DNA of 64,000 nt from Sphingobacterium sp. BN32 (GTDB lineage: Bacteria; Bacteroidota; Bacteroidia; Sphingobacteriales; Sphingobacteriaceae), in contig NZ_CP129963.1 of the NCBI RefSeq assembly GCF_030503615.1, forward strand, positions 3,162,001-3,226,000, read 5' to 3'. Each line of letters begins with the position of its first letter. Position 1 is the stretch's first letter. The position numbers and the translations under genes were made by a program. The notes under the pieces were generated by a model. The model did not search any database. It was not told the DNA's origin and worked only from the letters and a program-made list of their open reading frames with translations. Below are positions 27,384-36,133 of this stretch, piece by piece.

Positions 27384-27464
27384 TCACTTCCCTTTCAAAC
27401 CCAATGTATAACCCAATCAAAGCCGCTCGGAAAGGGCTATGATATGGGTCAGCAAGGGAAGTGA
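27384..27464. repeat. Palindromic intergenic repeat, family D copy 2
   Basis: Outer arms TCACTTCCCTT and AAGGGAAGTGA flank AAACCCAATGTATAACCCAA, shared with the copies at 1305-1393 and 52951-53032. The inner part is more degenerate than in copy 1. Confidence 0.65.
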
Positions 27465-27504
27465 AAAAGTAATCAATAAATAATCGTTAAACCCAATCCT
27501 TTCA

Positions 27505-27735
27505 AAATAGTATTTAGTAGTTAGTACTTAGCATTAAGTCCTATTGCGTAATATCCTATTCATCCTTAAATCTTTTTTTTCCTGGTTCAGACGAACCTCC
27601 TTTTGTGGTTTAAACCAAAGGTTCAAAACAACGCATCCCACCAATCCCTTCAGACAACATGTTTCAAAAACCAAATTTATAACCGCCATACGTCTTATAT
27701 CTAACATCTCACATCTAACGTCTAAATCAAAACAT
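27505..27735. repeat. Repeat patchwork (families C, A and B) before the lipoprotein gene
   Basis: A family C arm (AGTATTTAGTAGTTAGTACT) lies at about 27509-27540 and a family A right half at 27549-27590 (CCTGGTTCAGACGAACC end). An inverted family B arm at 27690-27727 (GTCTTATATCTAACATCTC type) closes the composite that opened after purH. No gene is seen between 27134 and 27775. Confidence 0.65.
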
Positions 27736-27775
27736 TCCCCCCTCCTATTCGTTACTATACACAAATATCAACAAT

Positions 27776-28351
27776 ATGAGAGCTTTAGCATATTTAACTT
27801 TGGCGATTGTTATCTTGGCAGCCGCTTGTCAGGGAAACAATAACAATCAGCAAGATACCAAAACGGATAGTATTGAGCTCGATACAGGTCTAATTACCGA
27901 AGTGAAAGTCGATACCATACAGCGCATTCGGGACAATTACGAGCGGATCCATGCGATCAAGGACTGGGATAAAATCGATTCGGCGGAGGTGTTGGGCGAA
28001 TCGACTGAGGGTGGAATTGCTTATTTCTATTACAAGAATAATGTCATGGAGAAGATGGATATCGAATATTATGGCGAGGGTGGTTACACCAATGACTATT
28101 ATTACTTCAAGGACAATCAAGTTTCTTTCGTTCTGGAGGAAATCTATCGTTATAATGCCCATATGTATTCGCCTGAATTCGACTATGCTAAGACCAAAAA
28201 GGCGGAGGAATTTAGGTTCTACTATTTTGACGGGAAATTTGTAAAAGGACTTCCTGAGCAAGCGGATCCGAAATGGCAGGTTGAGCTGGCAGATCGTGCG
28301 GCAGTTTTACTTCAACAAAAGGAAAAGATTAGTAAATTGAAAAGATATTAA
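27776..28351 (+). CDS. Putative lipoprotein of unknown function
   Basis: The 191-residue protein starts with a lipoprotein signal ending in the lipobox LAAAC, with acylated Cys18, followed by an Asn/Gln-rich tether. The rest is acidic and aromatic, with a KDWDKID segment and several Tyr-rich stretches (YFYYKN, NDYYYFKD) compatible with a beta-rich fold. I recognise no family. It precedes the deoxyinosine glycosylase gene by 8 bases and is probably cotranscribed with it, but no functional link is apparent. Confidence 0.7.
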   Translation: MRALAYLTLAIVILAAACQGNNNNQQDTKTDSIELDTGLITEVKVDTIQRIRDNYERIHAIKDWDKIDSAEVLGESTEGGIAYFYYKNNVMEKMDIEYYGEGGYTNDYYYFKDNQVSFVLEEIYRYNAHMYSPEFDYAKTKKAEEFRFYYFDGKFVKGLPEQADPKWQVELADRAAVLLQQKEKISKLKRY

Positions 28352-28359
28352 GCGATCGA

Positions 28360-28839
28360 ATGGAATTTAAGTCTTCTTTTCCACCTATTATTTCTGCTGA
28401 TGCGAAGGTCCTTATTTTGGGGAGTTTGCCCGGCGACCTCTCTCTGCTTCAACAACAGTACTACGGGCATCCGCAGAACAGGTTTTGGAAATTGATGCAT
28501 CTGCTGTTTGAGGAGGAGCTCAGTGGTCAGTATGAGGATAGAAAGCGCCTTCTGTTAAAGCATGGCGTTGCCCTGTGGGATGTCTGTGCAAAGGCGATCC
28601 GTCCGGGAAGTATGGACTCGGATATTTCGGAAGTGCAGGCGAACCCCATTCCTGAATTGCTGGCGACCTATCCGGGCATTAAACGTGTTTTTTTCAATGG
28701 GCAGAAAGCGATGTCGCTTCACGACAAGCTATTAAGTCGCGTTGAAGGGGTAGAATATATTGGTCTGCCGAGTACCAGTCCGGCGAATGCACGCTTCCAT
28801 TTAACCCTTTTGAAGGAGCATTGGACACAGATTCTTTAA
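28360..28839 (+). CDS. DNA-deoxyinosine glycosylase (UDG superfamily family 6, HDG)
   Basis: The 159-residue protein matches the hypoxanthine-DNA glycosylase branch of the uracil-DNA glycosylase superfamily, which removes deaminated adenine (and, weakly, uracil) in base-excision repair. Motif 1 is LILGSLPGDLSL followed by YYGHPQNRFWKL, and motif 2 is GLPSTSPANAR near the C-terminus. The length is normal for the family. A mismatch-specific uracil glycosylase is the main alternative. Confidence 0.85.
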   Translation: MEFKSSFPPIISADAKVLILGSLPGDLSLLQQQYYGHPQNRFWKLMHLLFEEELSGQYEDRKRLLLKHGVALWDVCAKAIRPGSMDSDISEVQANPIPELLATYPGIKRVFFNGQKAMSLHDKLLSRVEGVEYIGLPSTSPANARFHLTLLKEHWTQIL

Positions 28840-28921
28840 CCTATCTGTGCAATAAATTTATCGAATTGGATTTAAAGCTGTTTGCTGGTGAAAAACTTTC
28901 GCATTAATCAAGTGGTTTGTT

Positions 28922-28929
28922 TATTTTTG
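28922..28929 (+). promoter_or_regulatory. -7 promoter motif (TATTTTTG) for purM
   Basis: It is an exact TAnnTTTG match 8 bases before the purM ATG at 28938. It overlaps the upstream in-frame ATG at 28917, so that codon cannot be the start if this promoter is used. Confidence 0.5.
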
Positions 28930-28937
28930 CAAGCAAG

Positions 28938-30116
28938 ATGTCAGATTTAAAATACAACCAAAGAGGTGTATCCGCTGGTAAAGAGGATGTGCACAATGCG
29001 ATTAAGAACATTGATAAAGGATTATTCCCACAAGCTTTCTGTAAGATTATCCCTGATATATTAGGTTCCGATGAGGAATGGTGTAATATCATGCATGCAG
29101 ATGGTGCGGGTACAAAATCTTCCTTAGCCTATGTTTACTGGAAAGAGACTGGCGATGCGTCGGTTTGGCGCGGTATCGCGCAGGACGCTATCATCATGAA
29201 TGTGGATGATCTACTTTGTGTTGGTGCAATCGATAACATCTTATTATCTTCTACGATTGGCCGTAACAAGAACCTGATTCCGGGTGAAGTTATTGCAGAA
29301 ATCATCAATGGAACGGAAGAAATTCTTGCGGAGCTTCGTGAGCTGGGTATGGGTATCTACTCTACGGGTGGCGAAACTGCTGACGTAGGCGACCTAGTAA
29401 GAACTATTATTGTCGACAGTACCGTTACTTGCCGTATGAAGCGCGAAGATGTGATCTCCAACCACCGTATTCAGGCTGGCAATGTGATTGTAGGTTTGGC
29501 GTCTTACGGACAGGCAACTTATGAGAAGGAATACAATGGCGGTATGGGATCCAATGGATTGACTTCTGCACGCCATGATGTGTTCAGCAAATATATCTCT
29601 GAGAAATATCCGGAGAGCTTTGACCCTGCAGTGCCATACGATTTGGTATTTGCTGGCGGAAAGGCATTGACGGATAAGATTAAAGTGGAAACTGGCGAGG
29701 AGATTACGGCAGGTAAACTGGTATTATCAGCAACACGTACCTATGCACCAGTAATTAAACAGATATTGGATAAGTACCGTTCGCAAATCGATGGTATGGT
29801 TCATTGTTCTGGTGGTGCACAAACGAAAGTATTGCATTTCGTAGATGCTGTCCACGTGATCAAAGACAACTTGTTCCCGATTCCAGCGCTATTCGAGTTA
29901 ATTCAAAAAGAGTCGAATACCGATTGGCAAGAAATGTACAAGGTATTCAATATGGGACACCGCATGGAACTTTATGTTCCTGAGGAGATTGCTGCCGATA
30001 TTATCGCTATATCGGAGTCTTTCAACATCCCAGCACAAATCATCGGTCGCGTAGAGGCGGCAGATACTAAGAAAGTAACTATTCGCTCTCCATACGGAGA
30101 ATTTATTTACGAATAA
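28938..30116 (+). CDS. purM: Phosphoribosylformylglycinamidine cyclo-ligase (AIR synthase), Bacteroidota type
   Basis: PurM closes the imidazole ring of FGAM with ATP. This is the long Bacteroidota form of 392 residues. It has the substrate segment YNQRGVSAGKEDVHNAI, HADGAGTKSSLAYVYW, the metal-binding NVDDLLCVGA and the STGGETADVGDLV loop typical of PurM. The C-terminal domain ends with the MGHRMELYVPEE region in place of the usual FNMGIGM. The ATG at 28938 is chosen over 28917 because a promoter motif overlaps the latter. Two RimB/RimK-like genes follow closely. Confidence 0.9.
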   Translation: MSDLKYNQRGVSAGKEDVHNAIKNIDKGLFPQAFCKIIPDILGSDEEWCNIMHADGAGTKSSLAYVYWKETGDASVWRGIAQDAIIMNVDDLLCVGAIDNILLSSTIGRNKNLIPGEVIAEIINGTEEILAELRELGMGIYSTGGETADVGDLVRTIIVDSTVTCRMKREDVISNHRIQAGNVIVGLASYGQATYEKEYNGGMGSNGLTSARHDVFSKYISEKYPESFDPAVPYDLVFAGGKALTDKIKVETGEEITAGKLVLSATRTYAPVIKQILDKYRSQIDGMVHCSGGAQTKVLHFVDAVHVIKDNLFPIPALFELIQKESNTDWQEMYKVFNMGHRMELYVPEEIAADIIAISESFNIPAQIIGRVEAADTKKVTIRSPYGEFIYE

Positions 30117-30123
30117 ATTTGAC

Positions 30124-30555
30124 GTGGACGGCAAGAAAATTATAGGTAGAACAGAGATCATCGATTTGCCCGAATTGGGGCTCTACGATATCGACGCTAA
30201 AATAGACACCGGCGCCGAAACTTCTGTTCTACACTGTGAACAAATGGAAGTAGTCAATAAAAAAGGGCATCTCTATGTGATCGGGCATATCCGTCCGAAC
30301 CTCGATAGCGATAAGGTTTTGAAGTTGACTTTCCCTGTCCATCGTGAAAGAACGATTAAGAGTTCTTTTGGGCAGTCAGAAATCCGCTATATATTTCTAA
30401 CAAAAATCCGGATGTTCAATGAGCTGTACGATATTAAACTCTCCTTTCGCGACAGATCAGCAATGTCCTACCCCATGCTTTTAGGGCGTAATTTTATCAC
30501 TCGAAAATTTTTAGTGGATGTGGCTAAGAAAAATCTAGCATCCAATTTGATATAA
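30124..30555 (+). CDS. RimB-like retropepsin-fold protease (Zn_protease/DUF785 family)
   Basis: The 143-residue protein belongs to the family annotated as ATP-dependent zinc protease, now regarded as retropepsin-like. The active-site-like motif is KIDTGAETSVLH (about residues 24-35), and the second signature is MLLGRNFI near residue 120. In Pseudomonas, a relative (RimB) trims the glutamate tails that RimK adds to ribosomal protein S6. Here it precedes rimK by 38 bases, supporting the same pairing. The start is GTG at 30124, 7 bases after the purM stop; no in-frame ATG is available nearby. Confidence 0.8.
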   Translation: MDGKKIIGRTEIIDLPELGLYDIDAKIDTGAETSVLHCEQMEVVNKKGHLYVIGHIRPNLDSDKVLKLTFPVHRERTIKSSFGQSEIRYIFLTKIRMFNELYDIKLSFRDRSAMSYPMLLGRNFITRKFLVDVAKKNLASNLI

Positions 30556-30593
30556 AATATAAAAGCCCATTTATCTGTTAAAGAACTAAGAAA

Positions 30594-31529
30594 GTGAAGA
30601 TAGCTATATTATCGACAAACAAGTCAATTTATTCGACCAAGCGTTTGGTTGAAGCTGCCGTTGCTCGCGGACATGAATGTGTGGTGATGGATCACAGCAA
30701 ATGTTATGTGGGCATACAACAGGGCAAACCATCCATACATTATAAGGGCCAAGATATCGGCGAGATTGACGCCATCGTACCTCGTATCGGTTCATCCGTT
30801 ACGTTTTACGGATCGGCAATCGTCCGTCAGTTTGAAGTAATGGGAGTTATTTCTGCCAACCCGAGTCAGGCGATCACGCGTTCGCGCGATAAACTGCGTT
30901 GTATGCAAATCCTTTCAGGTGCAGGCTTAGGTCTACCGATTACAGGTTTTGCGAGAACGGCATCTGATGTGGACGACCTGATCAATATGGTGGGCGGAGC
31001 ACCACTGGTTATTAAATTGCTAGAAGGAACGCAGGGAATCGGTGTGGTATTGGCAGAGACTAAGAAAGCGGCATCTTCGGTAATTGAGGCTTTCTATGGC
31101 TTAGGGAACAACATCTTGATTCAAGAATATATCAAAGAGGCAAAAGGAACGGATATCCGTGCTTTTGTTGTCGACGGTAAAGTAGTTGGCGCCATGAAGC
31201 GTACCGCGAAAGAAGGCGAATTCCGCTCGAACCTGCACCGTGGCGGTACGGCGGAAGTCATCAAATTGACGCGTAAAGAAAAAGAAACTGCTATCGCTGC
31301 AGCACGCGCAATGGGACTTACCGTGGCAGGCGTAGATATGCTGCCTTCATCCCGTGGCCCACTTATCCTGGAGGTAAACTCATCTCCTGGCTTGGAAGGT
31401 ATAGAACAAGCTACAGGTAAGGATATCGCCGGCGAAATTATTAAATATATCGAAAGGCAATATGAGGCTAAGCAACTCGCTAAGCCTGCAACGATAAGAA
31501 CAAAGATTAAGAAACAGAGTAATCTGTAG
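30594..31529 (+). CDS. rimK: RimK-family alpha-L-glutamate ligase (ATP-grasp)
   Basis: The 311-residue ATP-grasp enzyme matches RimK, which adds glutamate residues to the C-terminus of ribosomal protein S6 and can also make poly-alpha-glutamate. Visible segments are the N-terminal domain with [15 protein letters not shown], the ATP-binding lysine in [31 protein letters not shown], the magnesium-binding [20 protein letters not shown] in shorter runs, and the [10 protein letters not shown] end. Its S6 substrate needs a suitable C-terminus, which cannot be checked here. A terminator follows directly. Confidence 0.92.
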   Translation: MKIAILSTNKSIYSTKRLVEAAVARGHECVVMDHSKCYVGIQQGKPSIHYKGQDIGEIDAIVPRIGSSVTFYGSAIVRQFEVMGVISANPSQAITRSRDKLRCMQILSGAGLGLPITGFARTASDVDDLINMVGGAPLVIKLLEGTQGIGVVLAETKKAASSVIEAFYGLGNNILIQEYIKEAKGTDIRAFVVDGKVVGAMKRTAKEGEFRSNLHRGGTAEVIKLTRKEKETAIAAARAMGLTVAGVDMLPSSRGPLILEVNSSPGLEGIEQATGKDIAGEIIKYIERQYEAKQLAKPATIRTKIKKQSNL

Positions 31530-31530
31530 A

Positions 31531-31556
31531 AATAGCCTGCTAAAGCAGGCTATTTT
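31531..31556 (+). terminator. Intrinsic terminator after rimK
   Basis: A 10-bp perfect stem (AATAGCCTGC / GCAGGCTATT) with loop TAAA is followed by TTAG, merging into a family C repeat. Confidence 0.75.
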
Positions 31557-31762
31557 AGTAGTTAGTACTTAGTACTTAGTAATTAGACCTATGGCGGTAA
31601 AGATTTTCGTTAAGATTGACGTTTCTGTCTGAACCAGGAAAGGAAGGATTTTAAGATTAATAGGATATTACGCTATAGGTCTTTATACTAACTACTAACT
31701 ACTAAATACTATTTCTTGGTTCAAAGACAACACATTCTGCCAATCCTTCCACCCTTCTTTTC
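31555..31762. repeat. Composite nested repeat between convergent rimK and GDPD genes
   Basis: Outer family C arms lie at 31555-31594 (TAGTAGTTAGTACTTAGTAC) and, inverted, at 31676-31711 (GGTCTTTATACTAACTACTA). Between them is a family A half at 31626-31655 (GTCTGAACCAGGAAAGGAAG). A second, inverted family A half follows at 31712-31760. The arrangement copies those near 21 kb and 22.6 kb. No gene is seen. Confidence 0.7.
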
Positions 31763-32629
31763 TTATTTCAGAGCTTGGCTTACTTCAATTGGTAAATCTG
31801 ATTCTAAAATAGAGGCTCCGTCGGCAAAGACTGCTCTAAATTTTTCGGCGCGTTCTTCTTTGGTTAGAAGTTTATCGTAGGTAGGTGCTGATGAAATCAT
31901 GCACATGACGCCTTTTTCGTGAAAGAATTTGTACATGTCTTGATTGGCGGCTTTAATCTCCGGACCAATATAAACGATCATCCGATTAAAGGGCAATCCC
32001 GATTGAACGAACTTGTCTAAATCCTGTTGTGTTTTGATATGCATAGATAGATACTGCTTTGGGTTCTTCTCCAGGTAGAATCTTGCTTGTTCGACATTGT
32101 GCACTGTTACCCATACCCATGCATAGGCATCGTGCTTTCTGATGATTTCAGCAGTCATCTCCATCGGAAGATCCTTTTTATCCAGGTTTAGGATGGTCTT
32201 TCCCTTCGCCCAGATAATCATCTCGTCTAATGTATTGATCTTATATTTTGTTGCTTGCCCTTGCTTATCCTTCAGCTTCAGCTTCTTCAAGTCTGCCCAA
32301 GTGTAGTCGATTACTTTTCCGGTTCCAGTAGTCGTACGGTCGAGTGTCGCGTCATGCACCATCACAGGGATACTATCTTTCGTCAAGCGAGGGTCGATCT
32401 CAAAGATGGCTACCGTATGCTTCAGCACTTCCTTCATGGAAGGGATGGAGTTCTCAGGCATATGATTCTCAATCGTTCCTCTATGTCCGGATATCACTTT
32501 CTTGTCCGAAGCATATTCGAAGTACTTGTACATCTCATCTACGGTTTTGAAGTTTAGCTTATGAAGCTTTTGGGCTGAGGCTTGAAGCGATAGCATCAAT
32601 ATAGCGCCTGCAAAAAATAGTTTTTTCAT
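31763..32629 (-). CDS. Periplasmic glycerophosphodiester phosphodiesterase
   Basis: The 288-residue protein has a signal peptide (ending QASAQ) and a GDPD TIM barrel. Catalytic and metal residues are visible: His49-Arg50 in SGHRGTIENHMPENS, Glu77 and Asp79 in FEIDPRLTKDSIPVMVHD, and His92. Such enzymes hydrolyse glycerophosphodiesters to an alcohol and glycerol 3-phosphate; relatives act on teichoic acids or lipid head groups. It is the last gene of the kinase/transporter operon, 22 bases after the histidine phosphatase gene, suggesting that a phosphodiester is part of the locus substrate. Confidence 0.88.
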   Translation of the reverse strand: MKKLFFAGAILMLSLQASAQKLHKLNFKTVDEMYKYFEYASDKKVISGHRGTIENHMPENSIPSMKEVLKHTVAIFEIDPRLTKDSIPVMVHDATLDRTTTGTGKVIDYTWADLKKLKLKDKQGQATKYKINTLDEMIIWAKGKTILNLDKKDLPMEMTAEIIRKHDAYAWVWVTVHNVEQARFYLEKNPKQYLSMHIKTQQDLDKFVQSGLPFNRMIVYIGPEIKAANQDMYKFFHEKGVMCMISSAPTYDKLLTKEERAEKFRAVFADGASILESDLPIEVSQALK

Positions 32630-32651
32630 TAGGATTTAATTGTATGCGAAA

Positions 32652-33248
32652 TTAAGCATTCAGCTTTAACAAATTAAAACCTTTATGTTTATCCAATGTT
32701 ATCAGCGTGAGTGCAGAATTCTCTTGAACGATCTTTCTGTAGTTCTTCAAAGGCATTCCAAGTTGGCTCGACATGAATAAACGGTTGACGCCGTTGTGTC
32801 CAACAACAAGGATTGTTTTGCCATCATATTTATCCATCAACTCGTTATAGAAACTATTTAAGCGTGCAATGACTTGCTTGGCTGTTTCTCCTGTGCGACC
32901 TGCCGCATGTTCTTCGGGATTGGAAAGCCAATTGTCCCAAGACTCCGGGTCTTCAGCAATAAATTCGTCGGAACGCTTCCCTTCCCAGTTACCGAAGTCT
33001 ACTTCGATAAGGCGTTCGTCGGTTACAACGCGTGCTTCTTCGCCGGAAGCGATAGCTGCTGTATGCTTAGCGCGTTTTAACGGCGATGAAAAGATATGGT
33101 CGAAGCTAAAGTCTTTCAACAGCTCATTCATACGATTGGCCTGCTGAAGTCCTTTTTCAGTAAGTTCTATATCTGTTCTTCCGCAGTATTTATTTCCGTC
33201 GGCATTGTATGCTGTCTCACCGTGACGTAATAGGCAAATAGTAATCAT
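32652..33248 (-). CDS. Histidine phosphatase family protein
   Basis: The 198-residue cytoplasmic protein has the phosphohistidine motif LLRHGETAYN with His9, the KRAKHTAAIASGEE segment, and the second histidine in VVGHNGVNR. It is close to the phosphoglycerate mutase-like or alpha-ribazole phosphatase-like branches, but its position directly after two FGGY kinases suggests it dephosphorylates a sugar or polyol phosphate in this pathway. Its ATG starts at the base after the upstream kinase's TAG stop, indicating translational coupling. Confidence 0.85.
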   Translation of the reverse strand: MITICLLRHGETAYNADGNKYCGRTDIELTEKGLQQANRMNELLKDFSFDHIFSSPLKRAKHTAAIASGEEARVVTDERLIEVDFGNWEGKRSDEFIAEDPESWDNWLSNPEEHAAGRTGETAKQVIARLNSFYNELMDKYDGKTILVVGHNGVNRLFMSSQLGMPLKNYRKIVQENSALTLITLDKHKGFNLLKLNA

Positions 33249-34682
33249 CTATAAATAATTTAAATCGCTAAGTTTCTGTTTAAATGCTAGGTATTGCTCT
33301 TCATAGGCGGCTAGCAATGTCGTGTCGGGCTGAACTTCCTTCTCAATTTGAGTCATGGCAGATGCCGCTTCGATCAAGGAAGCATAATAGGTATTGGATG
33401 CCGCCATGATTGCTGCACCAAATGCACCGCTTGCTTCTTTACACTTGAAAATAGGCACATTCATCACCGAGGCTCTAATCTTCAGCCATACATCGGAGTT
33501 ACTGCCTCCACCGGCCGAATAAACCGCCTCCACTTTCTCTCCAGACAGGTCTTCGATGATCTCATAAGCCAGGCGCTCGATAAAAGCGACCCCTTCTAAA
33601 CCTGAGGTAAATAGTGCCGCTCTGCTCGCGTTTTCCGGAAAGAATGCTCTTGCCTGAGGCGCCATAATAGGATATCTTTCACCTTCTTGTTTCAAAGGCC
33701 AGGCAAGAAGTCCCGTTGGGATAAGTTTTTCTGCTTCTACATTTAGTTCTTGCAGATTTTCTGCGAAATCTAAGGATATCCAGTCAGCGCCGGTATTGCT
33801 TGCCCCTCCGGGCATCCAATATCCTTCCGGATGACGGTGACTATATAATCTTCCTAATGGATCGACCACATTGTTTTTCGTTACTCCCTTGATGACCAAG
33901 GTGGTTCCTATCGTCGTATTCCATGTACCTGGTCTAACAGCACCCGACGCCATTTGCGTGGCACATCCGTCTGTCATCCCAACAACAACGTCTATACGCG
34001 GGATTCCCCAAGTCGCTGCTAGATCAACATCGAGTTTGCCCACTACTGTGCCGGAAGGTACTACTTCCTGAAGCCAGCTAGGCTTTAAGCCTATCTCTTG
34101 AGTAACAAATGCTGGCCACTCTAGCTTTTCAAGATCATATGCCGACTTTAAAACGTTGGTATAATCGGTCGTATGGTAATTGCCGCTAAACTTGCCAACG
34201 ATATAATCCGAAGCATGGATCCAAAGGCTAATTTGTTCGGCCTTTTCTGGATAGGTTTCAACAAACCATAGCATCTTAGAGATGCCCGATGAGGCATTGA
34301 ACCCTGTATATCCATCCTTCACATATTTGCTGGCAATTTCCTTGCAGCGCTTGCCCTGTTCTACCGAACGAGGATCGCTGTACATAATCGCATCATGCAA
34401 AGGTTTTAAGTCCTTATCCAGTGGGATAACCGTGCCTGAGGTCGATGTAACAGATAGGGCGAGGATATCGGATTTGTTGATATGCGCAGGCAAAGAACTA
34501 ATCAGATCAGCCATCATTTCCCTGCAATCCTGCCACCATAAGTCTGGAGATTGCTCCTCTCTGAATCGTTCGTCTAAGTCGAACTTACGCGCATCAGATG
34601 CGATCAGTTTACCTTGTTGATCTACCAATACAATTCTTGCTCCCTGCGTTCCGACGTCTACTCCGAAGAAATATTTGTTCAT
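33249..34682 (-). CDS. FGGY-family carbohydrate kinase (xylulokinase/D-ribulokinase-like)
   Basis: The 477-residue kinase has the N-terminal phosphate loop GVDVGTQGARIVLVD, the SVTSTSGTVIPLDKD segment, the catalytic-type Asp in VGMTDGCATQ, the adenosine-site TTIGTTLVIKG, and the C-terminal YSAGGGSNSDVWLKI (FGGY signature region). The STSGT and MYSDPRS stretches recall D-ribulose kinases, but substrate prediction from such motifs is weak. It abuts the previous kinase with no gap and shares the operon with a polyol-type transporter. Confidence 0.85.
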   Translation of the reverse strand: MNKYFFGVDVGTQGARIVLVDQQGKLIASDARKFDLDERFREEQSPDLWWQDCREMMADLISSLPAHINKSDILALSVTSTSGTVIPLDKDLKPLHDAIMYSDPRSVEQGKRCKEIASKYVKDGYTGFNASSGISKMLWFVETYPEKAEQISLWIHASDYIVGKFSGNYHTTDYTNVLKSAYDLEKLEWPAFVTQEIGLKPSWLQEVVPSGTVVGKLDVDLAATWGIPRIDVVVGMTDGCATQMASGAVRPGTWNTTIGTTLVIKGVTKNNVVDPLGRLYSHRHPEGYWMPGGASNTGADWISLDFAENLQELNVEAEKLIPTGLLAWPLKQEGERYPIMAPQARAFFPENASRAALFTSGLEGVAFIERLAYEIIEDLSGEKVEAVYSAGGGSNSDVWLKIRASVMNVPIFKCKEASGAFGAAIMAASNTYYASLIEAASAMTQIEKEVQPDTTLLAAYEEQYLAFKQKLSDLNYL

Positions 34683-36131
34683 CTATGCTCCTACTTGTTT
34701 AAAGGTTTTACGCGCATTTTTCCACTCCAAATACAATTGCTCGAATTCTTCATGGTCTTGCGGATGAATTTCTTCCAACAGCTCAGGGCTGATGTTCGGT
34801 ACGTGCAAGGCGTCATTACATACGAATACGCCTCCAAGTACAGAAGCCTGGCGGAATGTATCGCGTATTTTGATGCTCTTGCCGAATAGATTGGCGATAA
34901 ACTGACGTAGCTTGCGGCTTTCTACTCCACCGCCACATGCCCAGATATAAGATTCGTTATGCGGCGAAACCGCGCATAAGAACTTGTAGTTTTCGTAGAT
35001 GCTGCATGCGATATCCCAAAGAATAGCGAATACAAAGCTGCCACGCGTTAATTGATGGGAAACTGGCGCATTGAAAATAAAACCACCTTTGGTCAAGGGT
35101 TCTTCCTCATCGGCAATTAGTGACCCCAAGGAGGCAACACATTGCGAATAGGTAGCATCCTCTAATTCACGCTCAATAACATCATAACCTTCGTTTGGAT
35201 AGAAGATTTCCTTCAGGCGCTGATAGTTCAATCCGGTAACACCGGCATTCGCTTCCAGGATGAAGTTATGCTCGTCGATATGACGGCTTGTCCAAGTGCG
35301 CTGATCCTCATCTTTCTCATAGGTATCGACGATCTTGATGATCGGAGTCGTCGTTCCTGAAACAATGACTACGTCGTTTGCAGAAGGATCCATACTACGG
35401 ATTGCCAGCTGCGTATCTCCTCCCCCAACAACAACGGCAGCTTCCGCGTTGATAGCTAAGGTATTTGCCACCTCTGGAAGGATAGTTCCAAGAACAGAGG
35501 TAGCATTTTTCAATTGTGGCAATATGTTAGCTGGAAGTTGAAACAAATCCAGCAAGATGTTACTCCATTGTTTTTTCTCTACATCGTAAAGCAACGTTTC
35601 GGATGCTTGAGAATGCTCGTAGCATGTAACGCCCGAGAACTTATACTGAATCCAGTCGCTAATGCTCATCACGCAAGCGATTTTATCGAATAGATCCGGA
35701 TAGACTTCCCTTACGCCAACTAATTTAAAAGCGGAGAACAGCGAAGTCGGATAGCGCCCTGATAAGTTGTAAACTGTATCCTTATCTGTCAGGTCTTTTT
35801 CCCATTTACGCCCTCTATGATCGATATTAGGCATCCCAAGTAGGGAGTTACCCTCGGCGTCAATAACAACTATTCCTTCGCGTTGGCTGGTCGCTGTAAT
35901 GGCGTTAATTTTAACATCACCCGCTTCAGCCAGTGCATCTTTTGCAAGATGCAGGATCTGATCCCAAAGCTCATTTGGATTAAAGAAGATGGATTCTTCG
36001 TAGTTCGTATCGGACTCGTAATGAACATTCTCGCGTTTGATACTCAAGATTTCCCCGGTCGGAGTTGCTACCCCAACACGAGCATTACCCGTACCAATAT
36101 CTACTATTAAATAGGCTTCTTTTTGTGCCAT
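34683..36131 (-). CDS. FGGY-family carbohydrate kinase (LsrK/YoaC-like)
   Basis: The 482-residue kinase has the phosphate loop DIGTGNARVGVA, ITATSQREGIVVID (residues about 80-93), VVVGGGDTQLAI with the probable catalytic Asp, VSGTTTPIIKI, and the C-terminal WACGGGVESRKLRQF. These features place it nearer the autoinducer-2 kinase and B. subtilis YoaC branches than xylulokinase. With the preceding 2-hydroxyacid dehydrogenase (2 bases away) and MFS transporter it forms a set like yoaBCD of B. subtilis. Its substrate is unknown. The second FGGY kinase follows without any spacer. Confidence 0.85.
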   Translation of the reverse strand: MAQKEAYLIVDIGTGNARVGVATPTGEILSIKRENVHYESDTNYEESIFFNPNELWDQILHLAKDALAEAGDVKINAITATSQREGIVVIDAEGNSLLGMPNIDHRGRKWEKDLTDKDTVYNLSGRYPTSLFSAFKLVGVREVYPDLFDKIACVMSISDWIQYKFSGVTCYEHSQASETLLYDVEKKQWSNILLDLFQLPANILPQLKNATSVLGTILPEVANTLAINAEAAVVVGGGDTQLAIRSMDPSANDVVIVSGTTTPIIKIVDTYEKDEDQRTWTSRHIDEHNFILEANAGVTGLNYQRLKEIFYPNEGYDVIERELEDATYSQCVASLGSLIADEEEPLTKGGFIFNAPVSHQLTRGSFVFAILWDIACSIYENYKFLCAVSPHNESYIWACGGGVESRKLRQFIANLFGKSIKIRDTFRQASVLGGVFVCNDALHVPNISPELLEEIHPQDHEEFEQLYLEWKNARKTFKQVGA

Positions 36132-36133
36132 GA

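Noticed and set aside
28917..28937. Upstream ATG for purM
   Set aside because: It overlaps the promoter motif at 28922-28929; the ATG at 28938 gives the usual PurM N-terminus.
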